The notes under the pieces were generated by a model. The model worked only from the letters and a program-made list of their open reading frames with translations, had not been told where the DNA came from and did no database searches. DNA of 64,000 nt from assembly GCF_051622035.1 (NCBI RefSeq), contig NC_135365.1:29078001-29142000 (forward strand), given 5' to 3'. The stretch comes from Arctopsyche grandis. Lineage: Eukaryota > Arthropoda > Insecta > Trichoptera > Hydropsychidae. A program made the translations under genes and the position numbers. Below, piece by piece: positions 10,800 to 22,115 of the stretch. The stretch's first letter is position 1. Each line of letters opens with the position of its first letter.

Positions 10800-11028
10800 A
10801 ATTATATTCAAATAGTACTGACAAATAGATGGTTTAGTCAATTTAAAGAGGAGCCGTTTCAACAATGAAATCAAGATCTACTTGGAGTTTCAAATTTCCA
10901 TGTCTAACCAGCAGCACTACAGATAATACTCGGAATTAATTCATTTCAATCGAAGTCAACCCACGGGATTGAACCCGGCTACCTCTCGGTGGTTAGCATT
11001 AACATAACTACCAATCTATGCTTCTGGT
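10800..11028 (-). repeat. SINE copy without 3' stem-loop
   Basis: Minus-strand SINE from the ATATTCAAATAGTACTGAC segment to the tRNA-like head (GGGATTGAACCCGG, the complement of box B, then ACCTCTCGGTGGTTAGCATTA). The 3' stem-loop and tail are missing. The BEL/Pao insertion lies about 35 bp to the left. Confidence 0.8.
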
Positions 11029-11323
11029 TAATAATAAAAAAATAAACAATAAATAGTATTAAATTGTATAATATTATTTTTACTTTATTTTTTCAATCGA
11101 ACATATACACTCGCCTTTACAGATCGCTCCAAAGTGACGAGTGTACTAATCAGATACAATACAGTAATAAAATTAATACAAGCATTTGCATTTTTATACA
11201 AACATCATTCACAGTGACATCTATGGAGAGATTTTTGCAGCATTTAATTATAGAAATTTGGTGAACCTCAAGACGCTGAATAACTTGAGATATTCAAGAG
11301 AGATTGGAAAGGAAGTGCCAAAT

Positions 11324-11770
11324 TAGCCAGCAGCATAGCTCGGTCGTAAAGCTTCTGCCTAACACCGAGAGGCGCCTGGTTCGATCCCATGATCGATTGA
11401 AAAGAATTTTTCTGAATATATCTGTAGTGCTGCTGGTCAGACCTGGATATTTGTGACTTCAAGTCGATCGTTTCCTATCAGAGTTTGCCAATTTTCTTTG
11501 ATTTCATTGTTGAAACGGTTCCTGGTAAAATTGGCTAAATATCCTTCCTACCTACTATGTCACCACTATTTGAGATTAATTAATGTACAATAAAATTTAT
11601 GTACAATTCATAGATGTCTCGTTAATTTGCGGGTTTTTCAGAGTCTCGTAATTCAGCGACTTGTATAATAAAAAAAATGCTGCAATGTTTGTAATTGGCC
11701 AGGAAGGCGCATTGGGGTTACCTGTAAGGCCTTCCTGGTATATATGTAAAAATAAATAAAAAAAATAAAA
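11324..11770 (+). repeat. Full-length SINE
   Basis: One of the two most complete copies. Layout: tRNA-like head with box A-like TAGCTCGGTCGT and box B GGTTCGATCCC (11324-11400); linker; conserved body (CTGCTGGTCAGACCTGG, GATCGTTTCCTATCAGAG, GCCAATTT...AAATTGGC); a TGTACAATAAAATTTATG segment; a perfect 10-bp stem CCAGGAAGGC / GCCTTCCTGG around a 20-nt loop (about 11699-11738); and an AATAAATAAAAAAAATAAA tail. tRNA-derived SINEs of this kind are Pol III transcribed and depend on a LINE for retrotransposition (family knowledge). Confidence 0.92.
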
Positions 11771-11776
11771 ATTTAC

Positions 11777-11925
11777 AAGAACCGTTTCAATGAAAATCAG
11801 AAAATTGGCCAACTCTGAAAGGAAACGATTTACCTGGAGTCACAAACCAAGATCTGGCCAACAGCTACTAGTGGGAATCGAACCATAACTACTCCACTCA
11901 AAACCATAATATGCTAAACACTAGT
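11777..11925 (-). repeat. SINE fragment, alternative head
   Basis: Minus-strand copy of the SINE body (GAACCGTTTCAATGAAAATCAG, GGAAACGATTTACCTGGAG) with a degraded tRNA-like head different from the one at 11324. It abuts the tail of the preceding plus-strand SINE, giving a tail-to-tail pair. Confidence 0.7.
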
Positions 11926-12156
11926 TCTCCCTGCGTTTGTTTGAACTCGTCAAAAATGATTGTATATATTTTAATATTATCGAGCTTTTACGGGAAATTT
12001 CACATTTTATAAACATTTTTTGATTTTCAAATGTTTTTTATTATTATGAAATTATGTTCACAATACATCTTATATCTATTTTAATAGCTACTGATCTACT
12101 GATCATTTTCTATTTTACAATTTTATTTTATTTGGTTAGTAATCATAGTATTATAT

Positions 12157-12600
12157 TTTTACGTAGGGGTGGGTGGAGGATCCAAGTAAAAGGCCAAAAG
12201 TCGTCTCACAGCATTTATTGATGATTATGGAGATACACGCACTGGCAGTGATCAGTCCAGACTGACATGATATCGCCTACGTACCGCCCTATAAAGGGTA
12301 GATCTCTCAGGTCGTCTAATCTGTTTACCTGTTGTATAGTCACGTATTCGGATATGTATTTCCACGACATTGGGTCTCCCCGTACCGATTCTGAGAAAGG
12401 CCTAATAACGGTCATTGTTTAGCCTAAATGCATTTAGAGTCCAGATATAATCCTGGAAGTAAGTGTAAGCACTTAGTTAATCCGATAACAGATATCCGTT
12501 GGTCTAAGTGCAAGCACTTAGTTAATCCGTTAACAGATAACCCTTGAACGGTCACATAGTCTCTGGGATTCTATTCGCTTAATCCGCGGCGTACGTAACA
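12157..12600 (+). mobile_element. Orphan (solo) LTR, family 1, 444 bp
   Basis: Related throughout to 29608-29981 and 41796-42151 (shared GTAGGGGTGGGTGGAGGATCC, GGAGATACACGCACTG and GATATAATCCT segments). ATAT lies on both sides (12153-12156 and 12601-12604), a 4-bp target duplication as made by Ty3/gypsy-type integrases. It contains a TATA-like CCCTATAAAGGG. Unlike the other two copies it has an internal direct duplication of a GCACTTAGTTAATCCG block (about 12465-12545). The outer TG appears mutated to TT. No internal coding region is attached. Confidence 0.72.
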
Positions 12601-13539
12601 ATATTATTCTAATGTTAATGTACAGCATAATAGGAAAAATAGCTCAAAAACCTATTTTATATACATAGATAGTTTGATTTGGTCGTAAAACTTTGCTTTT
12701 GAAAAAATGCATCCGTTCTGAATTGTACACAAACATGCAATAAACCGGACATCGGCAAATAAGTATACCCAAAATGCACAATACAAGTTCGTAAAATAAT
12801 AATAGTAGGGATTATAAATTTAAACGCAGAGCGTGCGCGCCAGCCTTTGGAAAATGAAAACGCTTCGAGGCGGGTACGCTCGGAAAATTCGTCAGTTGTT
12901 TTCAAGCTGTCGTAGAGTAAGACTGTCAGTCGCATTGAAACAAGATTGCAAAAAATTAAACAAATAATAATAACAATAAAATAAAAAATAACAAAAAAAA
13001 AACAACACCACCGCAATCGACCAATTCAACGCATGAATTAAATATTAAATTTAATTAATTTTAAAAACAATATTAATATATTATTACATAAACAATTTGA
13101 CGAGACGAAATAGAATATATTACACATATTATTTAATATATATATATATTGTATATTCAAGATTGTATTTAAAAGGTCGAAAGCTTATAAGGCGGTCATT
13201 AGCTTAATTGTCGTCCGTGTTTTCAATGACAAATTCACTGCTTGGCCGTTCATGATATGTATTATATATCTGTTACAATACACATTCACTTACCAATCGT
13301 ACATACATATACATAGGTACATACATACATACATACATATAATCTTGTATTTTCGTACAACGTTGTAAATGTAAACTGAATTAACTGTCGAGTTCTAGAG
13401 TTGATCTAATTAGAGGGCGGCTTAATTCGGGTCCGTTTACGTCAACGGATTAAAATCTTTGCATATGTTTCGGTCTTTTGGTTTGCAATATATGTATGTA
13501 TGTATGTATATTATATGTATTTTTTTCGAACAGTTGCAG
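12601..13539. other. Unique region, possible promoter-like block
   Basis: No repeat family was recognised. A GC-richer block at 12835-12945 contains TCAGTT (12892-12897), a perfect match to the arthropod initiator consensus, but no TATA box is properly placed and the downstream element is off by one base. A run of CATA repeats lies near 13300-13340. Confidence 0.3.
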
Positions 13540-13738
13540 ACCAGCGATGCTCGACAGTGACAACTCAAGCTTTAGCGAAATTTAAATTATATTTTAAAAA
13601 TCAAATTAAATTAAAACAAAGGTGCTGCTTGTGGAATTATGAATTTCCGTTTAGAATTTTAATTAGTTTGTGAATTTATTGCGAGGAGAAGAAGGCGAAC
13701 TTTCAACACTTTCAAAAGCAATTGCGTGAAACTAAACG
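13540..13738 (+). other. Candidate untranslated exon (weak)
   Basis: TTTTTTCGAACAGTTGCAG precedes the segment like a splice acceptor, and AAACG/GTGAGT at 13734-13744 is a consensus donor. The 199 bases between lack a convincing frame, so a 5' untranslated exon is the only sensible reading. Chance matches of this quality are common in AT-rich DNA. Confidence 0.22.
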
Positions 13739-13740
13739 GT

Positions 13741-15770
13741 GAGTTATTCTCATTATGATATGTTTATGTCTTTTACTTGGTACAAAAGAATGTGTTCATT
13801 TTGAAAATTATTTCCAAATAAGACTTCAAACAGTTGTAAGTCAATTTATAATATTTCATTTTTATAAATATATTGCATTTATTCTATAATAATTATATTA
13901 GTTATGTTGCAATAATCTTTTTGATTGAGATATATTACTCTTATTATTTAATATATATATTGTATATTCAAGATTGCTTAAAAAGAGTGTGCAGGATTTT
14001 CCATCACCCGTCTGAATTCACGTTTGAAATAATCTTTTTAATAAAATTTAAATAATATGATTGAAAATTTTGTATAATTTTTTAATGCCAAAATGATGCA
14101 ATCGACCTTTGAGCGTATTAATTTTTTATTATAATTTTTAATATAAATTATTTACTATTTTACTAACGAAATTAGTTTAAATAAAAATGATACATTTAAT
14201 ATTTCACAAATTTTGAAATAAAGTGCCTCATATTATATTGTACATTAAAGAACACATTTTTAGGTTTTACATTCAATATTGATAACTTTTATAAAATCTT
14301 ATATTAAATTGTTGAAATTAATAAATTTACATACTTAAATGCGTTTTCGTCAAGATGAACTTCACAATCGTATTAAATTATAACTTTTCTTCGTTCCATT
14401 TCCAAGAAAATAAAATTTGTAATATTCTCTCACATTGCGAAGGATTCATCAAATCCATTCACTTATTATACAATACAAAATAATAATGTATTCAGCAAAC
14501 TTTGTGAATTTTTTTCGGTCATTTTCGCTCTGTCGAGCTTTGAGCGATAATAACCGCCGAAGAAATCTAGCTTTTCAGCAACACGTGTTTCCACGAGATA
14601 AAGAAAAGCTTATCGGAAAAATTCTGCCAGAGATACAGCCAGAAACGAAGCGTGGATAATACATTTCGATTTTTGACCTTTTGCTTTGGCGAAACGAAAC
14701 GTACGATAAATCTAAAAAAAAAATCGTCATAACAGAAAAAAATTCAATTCGTCAACCCCCAAAACGAAAATTGAATCGCATCCGAAAAAAATATGTACCC
14801 CAAAATGAAGATAAAGAATAGTGATGGATCAAAAGTTAACCGCAAACAACAAAGGGAAAATTGCCTCACAAACGGACTCGCTCGGAAAATACGCGAAAAG
14901 CCTTTCAACGGCTGGAAAAAGGTCGTTGTTTCAACAGCGTTGGGAAATTTCTTCGATTCGTACGATAACTTTCTACATAGAGATCGAGTTGCAAATCTTC
15001 TGCACGTACACTATACAGAGTATCTCGAAATGAACGACAAGAAACACATATGTATATTTTATCCAGAAGAGTCTATTCTAAGCCCCGTTTCAGTCATTCA
15101 AAAAAGGAAAATTCACATACAAACACTTGTAAGTCATTTTGGGACAAATGTTTTCGTTTTCCCACGATTTTTCCTCCTTTGATCAATTGTGAAAATATTT
15201 ACTCAGAATAATATCAAAAGCTACATACGTTTGCACATTTTTAATTTGAAATGAGTGCTGAATTGTACGTGTTCTGCTTTTGTTCGTTTCATATTCTTTC
15301 TCCCATACATTTATGTATGTAATTTTGGCATGAAATAAATTGATCAATTCGGTAATAAATAAAATCAATTCAACTAGTTACGAGATAAAATATATATGAT
15401 AATAATGCTTGAGGCAATTTTGAAAAGGTCAGACTTTTTGCTAGTTCGAATAACATCATCCTTTATTATTATCAAAATATTTATTGTTATCACACCAGAA
15501 GCATCAATTGTGACCTTTAACTATAGCTTCAAACGCAATTTACGTCATATCTTTTAATTAATGTAATCTATGATAAATTGATCATAATATCATATTTTAG
15601 ACCAAATTTGGTCACTTTGCTTTTAATTGGGTCGGGTAGATTGTATTTAAAAAAAAAATTGTGCTATAGTGGCTTTACAGTTTCCCAATACGCAACTATG
15701 GACATATACATACATTTATAAATATAAATGTTGAAACTGGCTATTTATTAAATATTCATGTATGTACAAT
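13741..15770. other. Unique AT-rich region without recognisable gene
   Basis: Small open frames exist at 14435-14659 and 14793-15182 on the plus strand, but their composition and lack of any recognised motif argue against coding. A GC-richer stretch at 14500-15150 is not explained by any repeat found here. Confidence 0.45.
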
Positions 15771-16203
15771 CTAATATATAATTTCGAAAGAGACTTTGTA
15801 TGTAAGTTTTGGTTCGTAGAATCCGTGGCGTTATCGAAAATTTAAAATTTTCTATGATGACGATATCGATTTCGATTTCTTTTTCAGTTCCGAAATAGGA
15901 TTCCTTTTTCAGTTCTGGATTTGGATTCCTGTTTCTATTCCGGATCCGGATTACTTTTTCAGTTCCGGTTCCAAATTCATTTTTCAGTTCTGGATCCGGA
16001 TTCCTGTTTCAGTTCCAGATCCGGATTACTTTTTCATTTCCGGTTCTCGATTCCTGTTTCAGTTCCAATACGATTCTCAGTTCTAATTTCAGTTCCGATT
16101 CCTTTATATATAAAAAAACCATTCGTTTCTGAATGACGTTAAGTATGTATAAATATGTATTTATACTACAAATACCGAGCGAAATTGGGTAAAACCACTA
16201 GTA
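15771..16203 (-). mobile_element. Interspersed repeat family D with internal minisatellite
   Basis: In minus sense the element begins ACTAGTGGTTTTACCCAAT, continues TTCGCTCGGTATTTGTAGTATAAA and ends AAAGTCTCTTTCGAAATT followed by ATATATTAGAT. Related ends occur at 43.7-44.1, 47.1-47.45 and 57.6-58.05 kb. The interior, about 15865-16110, is an irregular 30-36 bp minisatellite of TTTTTCAGTTCCGGATCCGG-type units. There are no terminal inverted repeats or coding frame. ACCCGGCTTCGCTC-type ends are widespread in insect short repeats (general knowledge); the class is not assigned here. Confidence 0.65.
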
Positions 16204-16530
16204 TGTAATAAGTATAAATATACCACTAGTGTGTAATAAATATAAACAGTGATTGATTCTAGACATTTTATAATCATTTGAAGGTTATAATAATGATAAA
16301 AATGGACAAAAAGTTTACATTTTATATGTAAATAGGAATATATATATTTTTTTATAAAATACACACATGCTAACTAACGCAATATATACGTAGAAGATAA
16401 AAAAGCAAAAGTATACTCAAACAAATTTATAGATACCTTAAATAAGGCCGTATTAAATTACATAAAAACATTTTCGATTATTTTTAAGAAATAATAATAT
16501 CCAAAATCCTATTACGTTTTATAATAAGCA
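16204..16530. other. AT-rich spacer
   Basis: No gene or recognised repeat; contains short TATA and TAAA runs. Confidence 0.5.
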
Positions 16531-17230
<700 letters not shown>

Positions 17231-17628
17231 TATACGTACGAGTTTAATACCGTATGTGCTCCCAAGAGTAATACTAGTTAAGACATCATGGGAAAATATA
17301 AGTTAAAAAACAAGAAAAATGGTCGTGAAATGATATGGATGTAAAAAATGTGTGCGTATAGATGCATAAATACAATATTATTATCGATTTTATATTATAT
17401 AATATTATTATATAAGATTATTTTTTTCCGATATGATGAAAATTAATCGGATTTACTTTCAATCAATTTATTATTTGAAATCCTATACGTTCGTTGGTTT
17501 TTGGTTCGTTGTTAAATTAACAAACGGATATATTTCTGAATAGATTTTAATTCAATGTCTATTATTATTTCAACGCGGGTGATATGGGCATTATGTAATA
17601 CGCGCGTGCGCCTATAAATTACCTTACA
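17231..17628. other. AT-rich spacer
   Basis: No gene, RNA or repeat family recognised. Confidence 0.5.
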
Positions 17629-17670
17629 CTATATTTATTTGCAATCAATTTATTTATTAATAGTTTTGGA

Positions 17671-17711
17671 CCATTGTGGCATTACAGGAAGAACCTAATG
17701 CGCCACAATGG
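17671..17711 (-). other. LINE 3' stem-loop
   Basis: A perfect 10-bp stem CCATTGTGGC / GCCACAATGG encloses a 21-nt loop that in element sense reads GCATTAGGTTCTTCCTGTAA plus T. The SINE 3' ends have the same geometry and a near-identical loop but a different stem. Such hairpins are the RNA sites recognised by the reverse transcriptase in L2/UnaL2-type elements (established for that group; inference here). Confidence 0.8.
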
Positions 17712-18124
17712 CCTAAATTTAACAAAGATATAAATACAAGTAAAATTAGTAAAAAACAGAAAAATTAAAAAGCAGAAAACATGGTAAAATAAAATAATAA
17801 TAAAAAAGTAACAAAAGGAAAATAATAATACAATTAAAATAGTACATAAAAATGTACAAAGGAGAAAGAAAAAGTAAAATAAATAAAACAAAATATGAAT
17901 AAAAAAAATAAAATCACAGCGAGGCCGAAATGGAAGAGAGTAGATTAAGATTCCACTCAGAATTCACATTCAAATTAAGAAAGTAATGATGAGCGCAGGT
18001 TACCAGATAAATATGTTAAAATAACATCCGATAATCTACGCTCCCCAAGGTGGAAAATATCACATTCAGCGACGGCAGCAACGATTTCATTGAGAAGTCG
18101 AATAGCTCTTGGAATAGGAGCCAT

Positions 18125-18735
18125 TCAAAAAAGAACTGTGCGAGCAGCAGGTACAACCATCAAATGATGATGTCTACCACGCACATAATTATTAGGGACA
18201 TAAAGTCCCAACTGTTTCAGCAACAACGGGCATGACGTATTACCACGCAATAGCTGGAGAACGAAACGAATTAACGAGAAGTTTCTCCGAAGTTCAAGGG
18301 AATTATACCCAAGCATGCCCACAAGGAAAGGAGTAGGATAGAGATATGGGTAGTACCCATACTCTTTCTTATAAAGAAAACGAAGAAATGCTTTTTGCAC
18401 TTTTTCGATAATAAGAGAGTAGTTTTCTTCATGCGGATTCCACACAATCGCATTATACTCTAGCTTGCTTCTAACAAGCGAGTTGAAAAGCAAGCGAGAA
18501 GACAAGGGGTTGGAGAATAATCTAGCATATCTCAAGACAAATCCAAGTCGACGAAAGGAAACGTCAGCGACTGTCTTGATGTGGTTGTGAAAGGTGAATT
18601 GAGGATCAAAAGTGATACCCAAGTCGACCATAGATTCCACACACTTCAACAATACAGATCCAATGGAATATCCGTGACAATAGAGCGAATTCGCACGTCC
18701 ATAACTCATAATGGCACATGTACTAGTATTCAGTT
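18125..18735 (-). pseudogene. LINE reverse transcriptase, C-terminal remnant
   Basis: The frame reads from about 18735 (CAIMSYGR just upstream of the first ATG at 18709) to 18125. It covers the end of the palm and the thumb: DLGITFD near residue 32 of the ATG-started frame, RRLGFVLRYAR near 53, SLVRSKLEYNAIVWNP near 78 and EKVQKAFLRFLYKKEYG near 103. The polymerase catalytic motifs lie upstream and are missing. The frame stops earlier than in the copy at 26413; matching codons continue after the stop (MAPIPRAIRLLNEIV), so a late mutation broke it. Confidence 0.8.
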
Positions 18736-19332
18736 AATTTTATATAACATATAAATTTATTTAAATTCGTGTATCAATTCCTTTCGAAGCCACTCATAGA
18801 AATCAACGGGCCCAATACTAGTCTTACAATAAAGCCAATACTATGGCCATTACCATGATTTTTATTTCATTTTAAAATTCAATACCTCTAAAAAACTCCC
18901 TTTACTAAGAGATTTTTACATATTACACAGATATAAACACATTTAAAGTGAAATCAAAAAATCAAAATATTTGGCAAAAGTGAGGACCACTTTATATACA
19001 CATACATATGTATATATATGCATATATACATATTTAGGAGAAATGTATTCAGAAAATACTCTGCATCACTTTTCCACACCCGTCTGTTGACACAAAAGCA
19101 ATAAATAAAGGACCACTGGATAAAAAAAACATTCGCAAACCGACACGCACCATTTTTTACCGTCTATCGCAGTAAAACATCAAAAAAAGACTCTCCACTG
19201 AACGAAATTTCCAAAAAAAAAAAATCGGTATAATTTTTTATTTCATTACAATATTTTCCACAATGACTTGACAGGCTTTTCCTAATGCCTTCCGATATAT
19301 TATTTATACATATATGTATATTTATACTTCAT
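18736..19332. other. AT-rich spacer
   Basis: Short CATATG/TATATA runs near 19005-19035. No gene or repeat family recognised. Confidence 0.5.
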
Positions 19333-19783
19333 TTAGCCAACAGAATAGCTCGGTTGTTAAGCTTCCGCCTAACACCGAGAGGCGCTGGGTTCGATCCCAT
19401 GAGCTGAACTCGATTGAAAAGAATTTTTCTGAGTATATCTGTAGTGCTGCTGGTCAGACCTGGATATTTGTGCTCCAGGTCGATCGTTTCCTATCAAACT
19501 TTGCCAATTTCTCTGATTTCATTTTTGAAACGGATCCCGATTAAATTGGCTAAAAACCTTCCTACTACATACTACATATGTCACCACTATTTGAGTATGA
19601 TTAATGTACAATAAAATTCATGTACAATTCATAGATGTCTCCTTAATTACGAGTTTTCCGTGTATCGTAATTCATTGACTTGTGTAATACAAATGCTGCA
19701 TTGTTTGTAATTGGCCAGGAAGGTGCATTGGGGTTTACCTGTAAGGTCTTCCTGGTATAAAATGTAATAAATAAATGAATAAA
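19333..19783 (+). repeat. Full-length SINE
   Basis: Head with TAGCTCGGTTGTTAAGCTT (box A-like) and GGTTCGATCCC (box B), complete body, CCAGGAAGG / TCTTCCTGG stem-loop near 19714-19756, and an AATAAATAAATGAATAAA tail. With 11324-11770 it defines the family consensus used for the other copies. Confidence 0.92.
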
Positions 19784-19819
19784 CACGTCAATAAAAAAAT
19801 GCACCTTATTCTTCATTAA

Positions 19820-20097
19820 CTAGCATAGTGGTACGGTGGTTGCGTTGGTATTAAGCACCGAGAGGTCACCAGGATCGATCCCGAGAGCTGATCTCGATTG
19901 AAAAGAATTTATATGAGTATAATCTTAAATGTTGCTGGTCAGACTTGGATATTTGTGACTCCAAGTCGATCGTTTCCTATCAGAGTCGGCCATTTTATTT
20001 GATTTCATTGTTAAAGCAGTTCCTCCAATTGGCCAGAAAGGCGTATTGGGATTTACCTGTAATGCCTTCCTGGTATAAAATGTATAAAAAAAAAAAA
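19820..20097 (+). repeat. SINE with internal deletion
   Basis: The head carries a variant (GTGGTTGCGTTGGTATTAAG; box B GGATCGATCCC). The body stops at GCAGTTCCTCCAATTGGCC and joins directly to the 3' stem-loop (CCAGAAAGGC / GCCTTCCTGG). The TGTACAATAAA segment is deleted. It follows another SINE by 36 bp in the same orientation. Confidence 0.85.
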
Positions 20098-20099
20098 TG

Positions 20100-20798
20100 A
20101 GGAACTTTTCATGTTCAACTTATATCTCGCCTCAAATATGTACACACACACACTCCTGAAAGTCAAACTCGGATATACGTATTTCTGGCCAATGTTTACC
20201 GGTTTATGAATAAATTTGTAGACCGCGACGCCAAGACCAGAATCACGTGTCTCGAAGTGGCCGGTCATTAATTTTTCGAGACTAATCACCGATGCACCTG
20301 ATGAATGCTTTAGTGAGGCGATTAATCTCCGCAAGACGATGGCAAGGATCTCGGCGATGACGTGACGACTCCTGATTTTAATCGACCGGCGACAACAATG
20401 GGTCGTCAATAATACGAAACGATTAGTTGGATGCAATTTTGCCGCGCTTACGTGCGAAATATTTACATGGACACGTTTATGGCCGCCATTAAGCGTGCGG
20501 TGGCAACAACATCATTATTATTATATATTATATATCGTCGCCGATGTCCTTATTTTATTTTTAGTCTCAGACCAGTGTTGTTTTCGGCTTTGGTTTCATT
20601 GATTCTGAAGGCGGATGTGTGCGACGCAAGTAGAGGGTGAAGGTCAAAGTGAAAGTGGCACTATACACGATGGCCTACCCCTACTCCACGCGCACGTACG
20701 CGCACGCTATAGTCGTCCACTAAAGTGGAGAGTGGGGGTGGGCCTTCGTAAATGGAAATACTCAAGTTCAATTGCTTTTGCTTTCAATTTCAATTTAA
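20100..20798. other. GC-richer unique block, possible regulatory DNA
   Basis: A stretch with many CpGs in an AT-rich setting and no repeat match. It contains TTTATGGCCGCCATTAAG (20477-20494), which joins a Caudal/Abd-B-like TTTATGG and a Pho-like GCCAT, and AAGGTCAAAGTGAAAG (20638-20653), a nuclear-receptor-like half-site. A minus-strand frame at 20053-20436 shows no recognisable motif and runs into a SINE tail, so it is not called as a gene. The regulatory reading is inference from short motifs only. Confidence 0.25.
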
Positions 20799-21172
20799 AC
20801 CAGCAGAATAGACTAATGGTTAGCATATAATGGCCAGACCTTAGATTTGTGACTCCAGGTCGATTGTTTCCTATCAGAGTTTGCCAATTTATCTGATTTT
20901 CATTGAAACGGTTCCAACAAATAGTTCCAACCTTACCCATTTTCTCGCAAAATTTCAAGTTTTCAGCAATCTCGAATTTCGCTTAATTTTATAAAATGCT
21001 GCAAATTTAAAAATTTGACCATAGATGTTGCTGTGTATATTAATTGCTATGTATTTATGTACTTTGTATAATATTAATAATATTTGTATCAAATGTATAA
21101 TGTTTCTGACCAGGAAGGCGCATTGGGGTTGCCTGTTAGACCTTCCTGGTATAAATTAAAGATAAAATAAAA
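20799..21172 (+). repeat. SINE, alternative-head subfamily
   Basis: The head is AACCAGCAGAATAGACTAATGG then TTAGCATATAATGG, with the box B region deleted. It has the body, an ATTTGACCATAGATGTTGCTGTG segment seen only in this subfamily, the stem-loop CCAGGAAGGC / GACCTTCCTGG (about 21112-21151), and an A-rich tail. The copy at 41501 belongs to the same subfamily. Confidence 0.85.
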
Positions 21173-21245
21173 TTGCCTGTGATCTTTTTTAATTGGTATA
21201 TTACTATACATATATTCGCACTTGCTATATTCTAATTGTATGGAC

Positions 21246-21398
21246 GCCAGGGGTTCTCAATCGAGAACCCCTGGCAAGAAGCGAAGGGCCACGTAAACAC
21301 CCCCAATATTTACGTGCCCAGGGTGGCCAACGCCAAGAAACATCGGCCAAATCGTGGGTCGTAAGGCCACGAAAGCCGACCATCAGACAAGTAGTCTG
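21246..21398. other. GC-rich cluster of hairpins
   Basis: Stem 1: GCCAGGGGTTCTC (21246-21258) pairs perfectly with GAGAACCCCTGGC (21263-21275) around AATC. Stem 2: GGG-C-CACGTAAA (21286-21297) with TTTACGTGCCC (21309-21319), one bulged base and an 11-nt loop. A possible GGCC/GGCC stem lies at 21325-21348 and a weak GTC..GGC/GCCGAC stem at 21358-21380. Last is CAGAC/GTCTG at 21384-21398. The block is much richer in GC than its flanks. No RNA family was recognised. It may be a structured RNA, part of a foldback element, or a transferred fragment. Confidence 0.5.
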
Positions 21399-21447
21399 AA
21401 CACTAATATATGTACACATCAAGATAACTATGCTCGATGCAAGTACA

Positions 21448-21822
21448 TAGCCAGCAGTATATCTCAGTGGTTGCGTTTATGTTCAGCACCAAGAGATTAT
21501 TGGGTTCGATCCCGGGCTAATATTTAATATACTGCTGGTTAGATTTAGATGTTTGTAAGTCCAAGTTTCTTATCAGAGTTTGCCAATTTTATCTGAGCAT
21601 TGAAAAATCATCTTTCCTGTTACAAATATTCTGTATTTATTGTATAAAATTATGTACAAATCTAAATCCATAGATGTTTCAATCGATTAATTCTTTAATT
21701 AATTGTTATTTTGTGTTCTTCAGTTTCTCGAAATACAGTGATTTATGTAATAATAAAATGCTGCATTTTTTGTTATTAATTGTCCAGGAAGGCACATTGG
21801 GGTCTTCCTGTAAAGCCTTCCT
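21448..21822 (+). repeat. SINE with full 3' end
   Basis: Head TAGCCAGCAGTATATCTCAG then TGGTTGCG, box B GGTTCGATCCCGG, shortened body, and stem-loop CCAGGAAGGC / GCCTTCCTGG ending near 21824. A partial second 3' half follows without a gap. Confidence 0.85.
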
Positions 21823-22115
21823 GGAACCGTTTCGGTTCCTCAAAATTGGAAAAAAGTCATCTTTCCTGTTGTCACAAATCTTCTGTATTTATTGTATGTA
21901 CAATTTGTAAAAATAATGTATAAATCTAAATCCATAGATGTTTCAATGGATTAATTATTTAATTAATTGTTATTTCGTGTTCTTCAGCTTCTCGAAATAC
22001 AGTGATTTATCTAATAGTAAAATGTTGCATTGTTAGTAATTGATTGTCCAGGAAGGCGCATTGGGGTCTTCCTGTCAAGCCTTCCTGGTATATATCTATG
22101 TAAAATAAAATATAA
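21823..22115 (+). repeat. Extra SINE 3' half joined to the preceding copy
   Basis: From GGAACCGTTTCGGTTCC to a second stem-loop (CCAGGAAGGC / GCCTTCCTGG near 22050-22090) and the tail. It repeats the last 290 bp of the copy before it (shared TCATCTTTCCTGTT, AAATCCATAGATGTTTCAAT and AATACAGTGATTTAT). The arrangement is head-body-3' end-3' end, a tandem duplication or an insertion into the older tail. Confidence 0.85.

Larger units (their letters stand above)
17629..18735 (-). mobile_element. 5'-truncated LINE, copy 1
   Basis: In minus sense the copy begins inside the reverse-transcriptase thumb at about 18735, runs through a 3' UTR and finishes with a stem-loop (17671-17711) and a short AATAAATAAATTG-type tail. 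Severe 5' truncation is typical of LINE insertions. The C-terminal protein motifs (DLGITFD, SLVRSKLEYNAIVWNP, EKVQKAFLRFLY) are of the kind found in the CR1/Jockey superfamily; the clade is not resolved. A second copy at 26061-26850 shows the intact C-terminus. Confidence 0.85.

Noticed and set aside
14793..15182. 129-codon plus-strand frame
   Set aside because: No motif, no splice or promoter context and a second frame overlapping it; composition is what AT-rich random DNA gives.
20296..20330. Hammerhead ribozyme core suggested by CTGATGAATG
   Set aside because: The GAAA element and flanking helices needed for the fold are missing.
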